Shown here: one piece after another, positions 59,547-64,000 of the stretch | Layout: the number at the start of each line of letters is the position of its first letter | Numbering within the stretch: the first letter of the stretch is position 1 | NCBI RefSeq assembly: GCF_000725125.1 | Contig: NZ_JFCB01000006.1 | Span: forward strand, 165,180 to 229,179 | Origin: Streptomyces toyocaensis | GTDB taxonomy: Bacteria > Actinomycetota > Actinomycetes > Streptomycetales > Streptomycetaceae | Length of the DNA: 64,000 nt | Direction of reading: 5' to 3' | The notes under the pieces: generated by a model | What the model saw: the letters and a program-made list of their open reading frames with translations, nothing else | What the model was told of the DNA's origin: nothing | Databases searched by the model: none | Translations under genes and position numbers: made by a program

Positions 59547-61696
59547 GTACGGTGCGCCGGGACGGGTTCCGCCGCCGCGGGGTCCGGGTCGGCCTCCGGC
59601 TGAGGTGCGGGACGGACCCGGCCGGGCCACCACGTCCGGTGGCCGAGCAGGGTGGTCACCGCGGGGACCAGGAGCACGGCCATCACGAAGGCGGTGAGCA
59701 GGATGCCGAAGGCGACGGCGAAGCCCATCTGGCGGAGCATGGAGTTCTCGGCCAGGAGCAGGACGCCGAAGGTGCCGGCCAGGATGACGGCCGCCGTGCC
59801 GACGGTGGACGTGGAGTGGGTGATCGCCCGGCGGACGGCCTGCGCCGGGGAGCTGCCGTGGGCGACCTCCTCGCGCAGCCGGGCCACCATGAGGATGTTG
59901 TAGTCGGTGCCGATCGCGACGACGAACAGGTAGACGATCACCGGCAGGGTGAAGGGCAGGCCCGCCTCGCCGGCGATGTTCTGGAAGAGCCACACGGTGG
60001 CGCCCAGGGTCGCGGCGAAGCCCAGTCCGACCGCGGCCATCAGGTACACGGGCGCGACGACACTGCGCAGCAGCAGGCCCAGGATCAGCATGATGGCCAG
60101 GCCGGCGGCCGGGAACACCACGGAGTAGTCGCGGTTGGTGGCGTGCTCGATGTCGGCGAGCACGGCGGACGTGCCGCCGACGAGGGCGCGGGTGCCGTCG
60201 GGTGCCGCCTCGTGGGCCGCGTCCCGCAGCGGTCCGGAGAGCAGTTCGACGGCCCGGTCGCTGTCCGGCTTGTGCGCCAGCACCACGCCGAACTTGGCGA
60301 TGTCGCCCTTCGGTGCGAGGGCCGGCGGCGTCACCCGTCCGAAGTCGGCCGCGGCCAGCTTCTCGCCGTAGGCGTCGATCTGGCCCTGGTCCAGCTTGCC
60401 GCCGTCCTCCGCCTCCAGGAACACCCACGTCGGGTCGGTCTGGCCGGCCGCGAAGCCACGCTCCAGCTCCTTCGCGGCCTGGACCGACTCCAGGTCCTTC
60501 GGCAGGGAACTGCTGCTGTCGAAGACGGTGTTGAGGCTGAGGACGCCCAGGGCGAGCACGGCGAGCAGCCCGCCGGAGACGGCGGCGACGAGACCGGGAC
60601 GGCGGGCGGTGAGCGCCCCGGTCCGGGCGGCGAGGGTGTGCTTGGGTTCCCTGCTCCACGCCTTGGACGGCCAGAAGGCCTTGGTGCCCAGCAGGGAGAA
60701 GACCGCCGGTACGAGGGTCAGCGCGGCGACCAGGGTGACGCCGACCGAGATGGCCAGTGCCGGGCCGAGCGCCTTCAGCATGCCCAGGCTGGACAGCAGG
60801 AGGGCGAGGAAGGCGACGACCACGGCGCCCGCGGCCGAGGCGATGGTCTCCCCGACGCGCGTCACGGCCTCGGTCATGGCCTCCTTCGGCGCCTGGCCCG
60901 CGCGGAGGAACTCGCGGTAGCGGAAGAGCAGGAAGAGGAGGTAGTCGGTGCCGACCCCGAAGAGCACCACGATCAGGATCGAGCCGATCGAGGCGTCCGC
61001 CTGGAGTCCGCCGGCCTCGGAGGCGATGGAGATCAGGCCGGTGGCGAGCACGAAGACGAGGGCGATCACGAGGACCGGCAGGACGGCGATGAGCGGGCTG
61101 CGGAAGATGACGGCCAGCAGCACGATCAACAGGACCAGGGTCGCCATCATGATCATGGCGTCCGTGTCGCCGGAGGACTCCTTGGTGTCCAGCGCCGTCG
61201 CGGCCGAGCCGGTGATCCCCATGTGCAGCGAGGTGCCCTTCAGCAGGGGCTTGGCCTTCTCGCGCAGCTCCCCGACCGACTCCATGAGGGTCTCGTCGTA
61301 GGGGTTCTCGGTCGTCGCGAGGATGCTCGCCAGGGCGATCTCGCCGTTCTCGGACACCGCCTGCGGGCCCGTCTCCACGGCGCCGATCTTCTCCAGGTCC
61401 GCCTTCTCCAGTCCGGCCGCGACCTTCCGCACGTCCGCGAGGTCGGCGTCGGTGAGCCGGCCGTCGTCGGCGCGGCGGAAGACGATGACGGAGGCGGGCT
61501 GCTCCTGCTGCGGGAAGGCCCGCTTCTGGAGGTCCGCGGCCTGCACCGACTCGTAGTGGGAGGGCAGGAACTCGGCCTGGTCGCTGACGGGTTTCAGGGG
61601 CGGGGCCAGGGTGGCCACGCCTATCGCCGCGATCACCCACGCCAGGATGGTCAGCCATGGGTGTTTGACGGCGGACCGTCCGACCCGTCCGAACAT
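59543..61696 (-). CDS. MMPL-family RND transporter
   Basis: A 717-aa exporter with 12 helices in two halves, each with a large external loop (about residues 40-165 and 400-500). The MMPL core regions IGSILIVVLFGVGTDYLLFL and VAIGTDYNILMVARLREEV contain the GTDYxxF/L proton-relay motifs. The ATG at 61696 starts MFGRVGRSAVKHPW. It is translationally coupled to the UbiB-like gene. Its size and context suggest export of a lipid or polyketide product. Confidence 0.95.
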   Translation of the reverse strand: MFGRVGRSAVKHPWLTILAWVIAAIGVATLAPPLKPVSDQAEFLPSHYESVQAADLQKRAFPQQEQPASVIVFRRADDGRLTDADLADVRKVAAGLEKADLEKIGAVETGPQAVSENGEIALASILATTENPYDETLMESVGELREKAKPLLKGTSLHMGITGSAATALDTKESSGDTDAMIMMATLVLLIVLLAVIFRSPLIAVLPVLVIALVFVLATGLISIASEAGGLQADASIGSILIVVLFGVGTDYLLFLLFRYREFLRAGQAPKEAMTEAVTRVGETIASAAGAVVVAFLALLLSSLGMLKALGPALAISVGVTLVAALTLVPAVFSLLGTKAFWPSKAWSREPKHTLAARTGALTARRPGLVAAVSGGLLAVLALGVLSLNTVFDSSSSLPKDLESVQAAKELERGFAAGQTDPTWVFLEAEDGGKLDQGQIDAYGEKLAAADFGRVTPPALAPKGDIAKFGVVLAHKPDSDRAVELLSGPLRDAAHEAAPDGTRALVGGTSAVLADIEHATNRDYSVVFPAAGLAIMLILGLLLRSVVAPVYLMAAVGLGFAATLGATVWLFQNIAGEAGLPFTLPVIVYLFVVAIGTDYNILMVARLREEVAHGSSPAQAVRRAITHSTSTVGTAAVILAGTFGVLLLAENSMLRQMGFAVAFGILLTAFVMAVLLVPAVTTLLGHRTWWPGRVRPAPQPEADPDPAAAEPVPAHRT

Positions 61697-62013
61697 GGGG
61701 GGAGGCTCCTTCTCAGGGGGTGCAAGGGCGCACCGATTGTGGTCCGCGCGCGTGGTCCCACCGCCGTTTCGCCGCGGAAGCTGGCATCAAGCTGCCGGGC
61801 ACCGGAACGGATTCCGGCGGGGGTTCCGTTTCGTGGTCCCCCGGGTTCCGGACCGCGACGGCGACGGGGGCGGCGGCCGTGCGGTGCGGGGAGCGTCCAT
61901 GACACCTTCATGCCAGCTCCGTTGTCGGCCCCGTTGCCGACTGCAATGGTTGCGGCCGGAAACGGCGGAGGGCCCACGGCCGTGGTTCCGCCGTCACAGG
62001 CCGCACCGACAGG
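61697..62013. promoter_or_regulatory. Divergent intergenic region, MMPL / polyprenyl synthase
   Basis: These 317 bp have no gene. They contain AGCTGGCAT (61779) and its inverted partner ATGCCAGCT (61910), too far apart for a single operator, and a GC-rich palindromic stretch near 61970. Promoters for both directions must lie here. Confidence 0.4.
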
Positions 62014-63090
62014 ATGAGTTCGCCCGTGACCGCAGAGCAGCTGTACGAGGTCCCGGCCACCGTCGCGTGCGACGGCGACCGCCCCTACGCGACCGTGCTG
62101 CTGAGCCGGCTCGGCCCCGACCTGCCCTGTTTCCAGGAGCGGTTGGGCAGGGGGCTGGCCGCCGCGGAGCGCCTGCTGCGGGACCGCACGCGGGACGCGT
62201 CCGACCCTCGCGTGCGGGCGCTCACCGGGCATCTGGCGGCCACCGGCGGCAAGCGGATACGCCCCCTGCTGGTGCTGCTCGCGGCCGAGTTCGGTGACCC
62301 CGGCAGTGAGGGCGTGGCCCGGGCGGCCGTCGTCGCCGAGCTCGTGCACCTGGCCTCGCTCTACCACGACGACGTCGTGGACCGCGCCGTCACCCGTCAC
62401 GGCGCCGCCAGCGCCAACGCCCTGTGGGGCAACCGGGCGGCAGCCATGGGCGGGAACTGGCTGCTGGCCCGGGCCGCCCGGCTGTCCGCCGACCTGGTGC
62501 CGGACGCGCTCGCGCTCAACGCCCGCACCGCGAACCGGATCGTGGAGGGGCAACTGCTGGAACTCGCCGGCCCCGGGCCTGGGGACGATCCCGTCGCGCG
62601 CTACTTCCGGGTCGCCGGGGGCAAGACGGCCGCGCTGCTGGCCATGTCGCTGGGGGTGGGCGCCTTCCAGGCCCGGGCATCCCGTCCGGTCGCCGCCACC
62701 CTCGTCGAGTACGGCGAACAGCTCGGCCTGGCCTTCCAGATCGCCGACGACCTGCTCGACCTCCGCTCTCCCGAGGCGTCCAGCGGCAAGGAGCAGGGCC
62801 GGGACCTGCTCGCCGGGGTACCCAGCCTTCCCGTGCTGCTGGCGTGGGAGGGCACCGACGCGTGCGACGCGGAACTGCGGGAGCTGCTGGCGGCGGGGCC
62901 CGCCGCGGGAGAGGGCTGGCACCGTCGTGCCCTGGAGCTGTTCTCCGTCTCCCGGGCCGCGGCGCGGGCGGAGACGCTGATGCACCGGAGGCTGGACCGG
63001 GCCCGGGCGGCGCTCGGCGTCCTGCCGCCGCTGCCCGCGCGCCGCACGCTCGACGCGCTCTGTGACTACGTGGCCCTGCGTACCGGGTGA
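62014..63090 (+). CDS. Polyprenyl diphosphate synthase
   Basis: A 358-aa trans-isoprenyl diphosphate synthase. GGKRIRPLLVLL, the first Asp-rich motif LYHDDVVDRAVTRHG, GGKTAALLAMSLG and the second motif FQIADDLLDLRSPEA, with SSGKEQGRDL following, are intact, so it should be active. Product length cannot be set from sequence; heptaprenyl- to nonaprenyl- or GGPP are possible. The ATG at 62014 has a poor ribosome-binding site, and a GTG at 62026 is an alternative. It is divergent from MMPL-UbiB and precedes the epsilon-like gene by 55 bp. Confidence 0.92.
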   Translation: MSSPVTAEQLYEVPATVACDGDRPYATVLLSRLGPDLPCFQERLGRGLAAAERLLRDRTRDASDPRVRALTGHLAATGGKRIRPLLVLLAAEFGDPGSEGVARAAVVAELVHLASLYHDDVVDRAVTRHGAASANALWGNRAAAMGGNWLLARAARLSADLVPDALALNARTANRIVEGQLLELAGPGPGDDPVARYFRVAGGKTAALLAMSLGVGAFQARASRPVAATLVEYGEQLGLAFQIADDLLDLRSPEASSGKEQGRDLLAGVPSLPVLLAWEGTDACDAELRELLAAGPAAGEGWHRRALELFSVSRAAARAETLMHRRLDRARAALGVLPPLPARRTLDALCDYVALRTG

Positions 63091-63145
63091 CCGTCCCGTC
63101 CCGTCGCGGAGCCGGTACGACGCCCCGCACCCGTGAGGAGATGCC

Positions 63146-63337
63146 GTGTCCGCAGCCGTACTCGAGGGCCCGTTGGGCCCCGCCCTGCTGAAGCTGCTCC
63201 GTACCGGCCCGGCACCGGAGGAACTGGCCACCGCCGCGGCCCTCCTGTCCCGCGGCACGCGGCCCCGGCCCCGGCCGGCCCGTGTCCCCGCCCCCGGCGC
63301 GCCGGCGACCCGCCCCGACGCCTCCGCCGGGCGGTAG
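63146..63337 (+). CDS. Acyl-CoA carboxylase epsilon-like subunit
   Basis: A 63-aa protein. The segment LLKLLRTGPAPEELATAAAL near residue 12 matches the GxPxxEELAAL pattern of small actinobacterial acyl-CoA carboxylase epsilon subunits. The rest is Pro/Arg-rich, as usual for them. The GTG at 63146 follows GAGGAG. Such subunits stimulate the alpha-beta carboxylase that makes malonyl-CoA for polyketides. No beta subunit is in the window; it could lie just beyond it. Confidence 0.65.
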   Translation: MSAAVLEGPLGPALLKLLRTGPAPEELATAAALLSRGTRPRPRPARVPAPGAPATRPDASAGR

Positions 63338-64000
63338 CTCCCCCACACGGCCGGGGACACATCCGGGGAGACGCACGCCCGGCCAGCACCACGCCCCGAC
63401 CGCCCACGACAGCACGCGGCTCGGGACACAACCAGCGCGAAGGCCCGCGCCCGGCCCGCCGACACCATCCCTCCACACGGACGCGCGGGTCCTGACAGCG
63501 CGAGGTCGGCCAGGTCGGACGCACGGCCCGTGCACCGGTGCGCACGGCCCCGGACGCATCCGGTGAGGAGGCCCGCACCCGGGCCGTGGGCCGCCTTGGT
63601 CAGCGAGTACGGGGCGGCGCACGCCCGGAGGCGGCCCGGCCGTGACGGCGCCGGTACGGCCGTCGCGCCGCCTCGACTGCGATCCGACGGCCCGTGCCAC
63701 CACCCGGGACTCCTCAGGTGCGCCACGATCGCGTCCAGCACCCCGTACGCGTGCGGCGCGGCGAACCCGCCGCGTTCCCCACCGCCCCGTGTCCGGAAGC
63801 GGCCGGGAGCCGGCGCTCCGGGCGGGCCGTCGGAGGCAGCCCGACGGCCGGCTTTCCACGGTTCGTCGAACGCCGTGCCGTCATGTGTCCGGAACGGGCC
63901 GGAACCCGGCCCGGGGCGCGGACCGCACCGGGTCCGGTCACCCCACGGGCGACCGGCCCCTGCCGTGCGTGGCGGTACACGGCGCCGGGGTCCGGACATC
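63338..64000. other. No gene recognised to the end of the window
   Basis: Several reading frames are open on both strands because of very high G+C, but none has a convincing start, codon bias or motif. A fragment of a gene entering from the right cannot be excluded. Confidence 0.4.

Noticed and set aside
57558..61658. Single 1366-codon frame suggesting an MMPL-UbiB fusion
   Set aside because: The first half is the wrong frame of the MMPL gene; the UbiB-like gene begins at the GTG at 59546, overlapping the MMPL stop.
1..64000. CRISPR arrays, tRNA and rRNA genes
   Set aside because: No regularly spaced 25-40 bp repeats with unique spacers and no recognisable tRNA or rRNA sequence were seen; the 36-bp and 11-bp arrays are spacerless tandem repeats.
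63338..64000. Possible gene on the minus strand at the right edge
   Set aside because: Open frames are present but show no motif, start signal or clear codon bias.

Overview
The window is high-G+C actinobacterial chromosome, almost certainly Streptomyces. Evidence: strong third-position G/C codon bias, GTG/TTG starts, GTGA/ATGA stop-start overlaps, a sortase-E type LAxTG surface protein, an AfsR/SARP-type giant regulator, GlnA2, F420 and DmdR-type iron features, and gene families typical of the genus. It is mostly ordinary core chromosome interrupted by three more interesting blocks.

Region 1 (1-6720): a DinB-like protein and an LAxTG surface protein, then a decayed integrative element. About 98 bp of the 3' end of the glutamine synthetase gene glnA2 is repeated at 1831-1928 and 6622-6719. 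Between the copies lie a broken IS1380-type transposase, a partial second copy of its end, a TMEM175-like channel, two tyrosine-integrase remnants, a low-G+C PD-(D/E)XK-like nuclease and paired short repeats just inside each end. This is the layout of an element that used the 3' end of glnA2 as its attachment site.

Region 2 (6631-13193): glnA2, an NsrR/Rrf2 regulator, a DUF3105-DUF305 pair, NAD+ synthetase and a membrane-anchored endonuclease/exonuclease/phosphatase-fold protein.

Region 3 (13397-25196): a beta-1,3-glucan utilisation locus. Secreted GH64 and GH81 glucanases diverge from a LacI regulator, which is followed by a sugar ABC importer (binding protein and two permeases) and a cytoplasmic GH1 beta-glucosidase. 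Near-identical 14-bp palindromes (consensus TGAGAGCGCTCTCA) lie before GH81, the regulator and the binding protein. Several strong hairpins separate the units.

Region 4 (25212-52666): a TetR/MFS pair with a clear operator; panB; a DrrAB-like ABC exporter preceded by four 11-bp tandem repeats and convergent with a 1090-aa SARP; a site-2-protease-like protein; F420:NADP oxidoreductase; map; heme oxygenase; PhzF; an efeOBU iron-uptake operon with a DmdR-like iron box; a primase-polymerase-like protein; a glycerophosphodiesterase; TetR; Rsm22; a serine hydrolase and Bcr-type MFS; a Gfo/Idh/MocA oxidoreductase with a CebR-like box; and PhoD.

Region 5 (53758-63337): looks like the edge of a specialised-metabolism cluster. 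It holds two paralogous LuxR-type regulators of identical length, a discrete malonyl-CoA:ACP transacylase, an IclR regulator, an MMPL transporter overlapping a UbiB/AarF kinase-like gene, a polyprenyl diphosphate synthase and a tiny acyl-CoA carboxylase epsilon-like subunit. The core biosynthetic genes, if any, would lie beyond position 64000. All functions are inferred from sequence features and recalled family knowledge; no searches were run.
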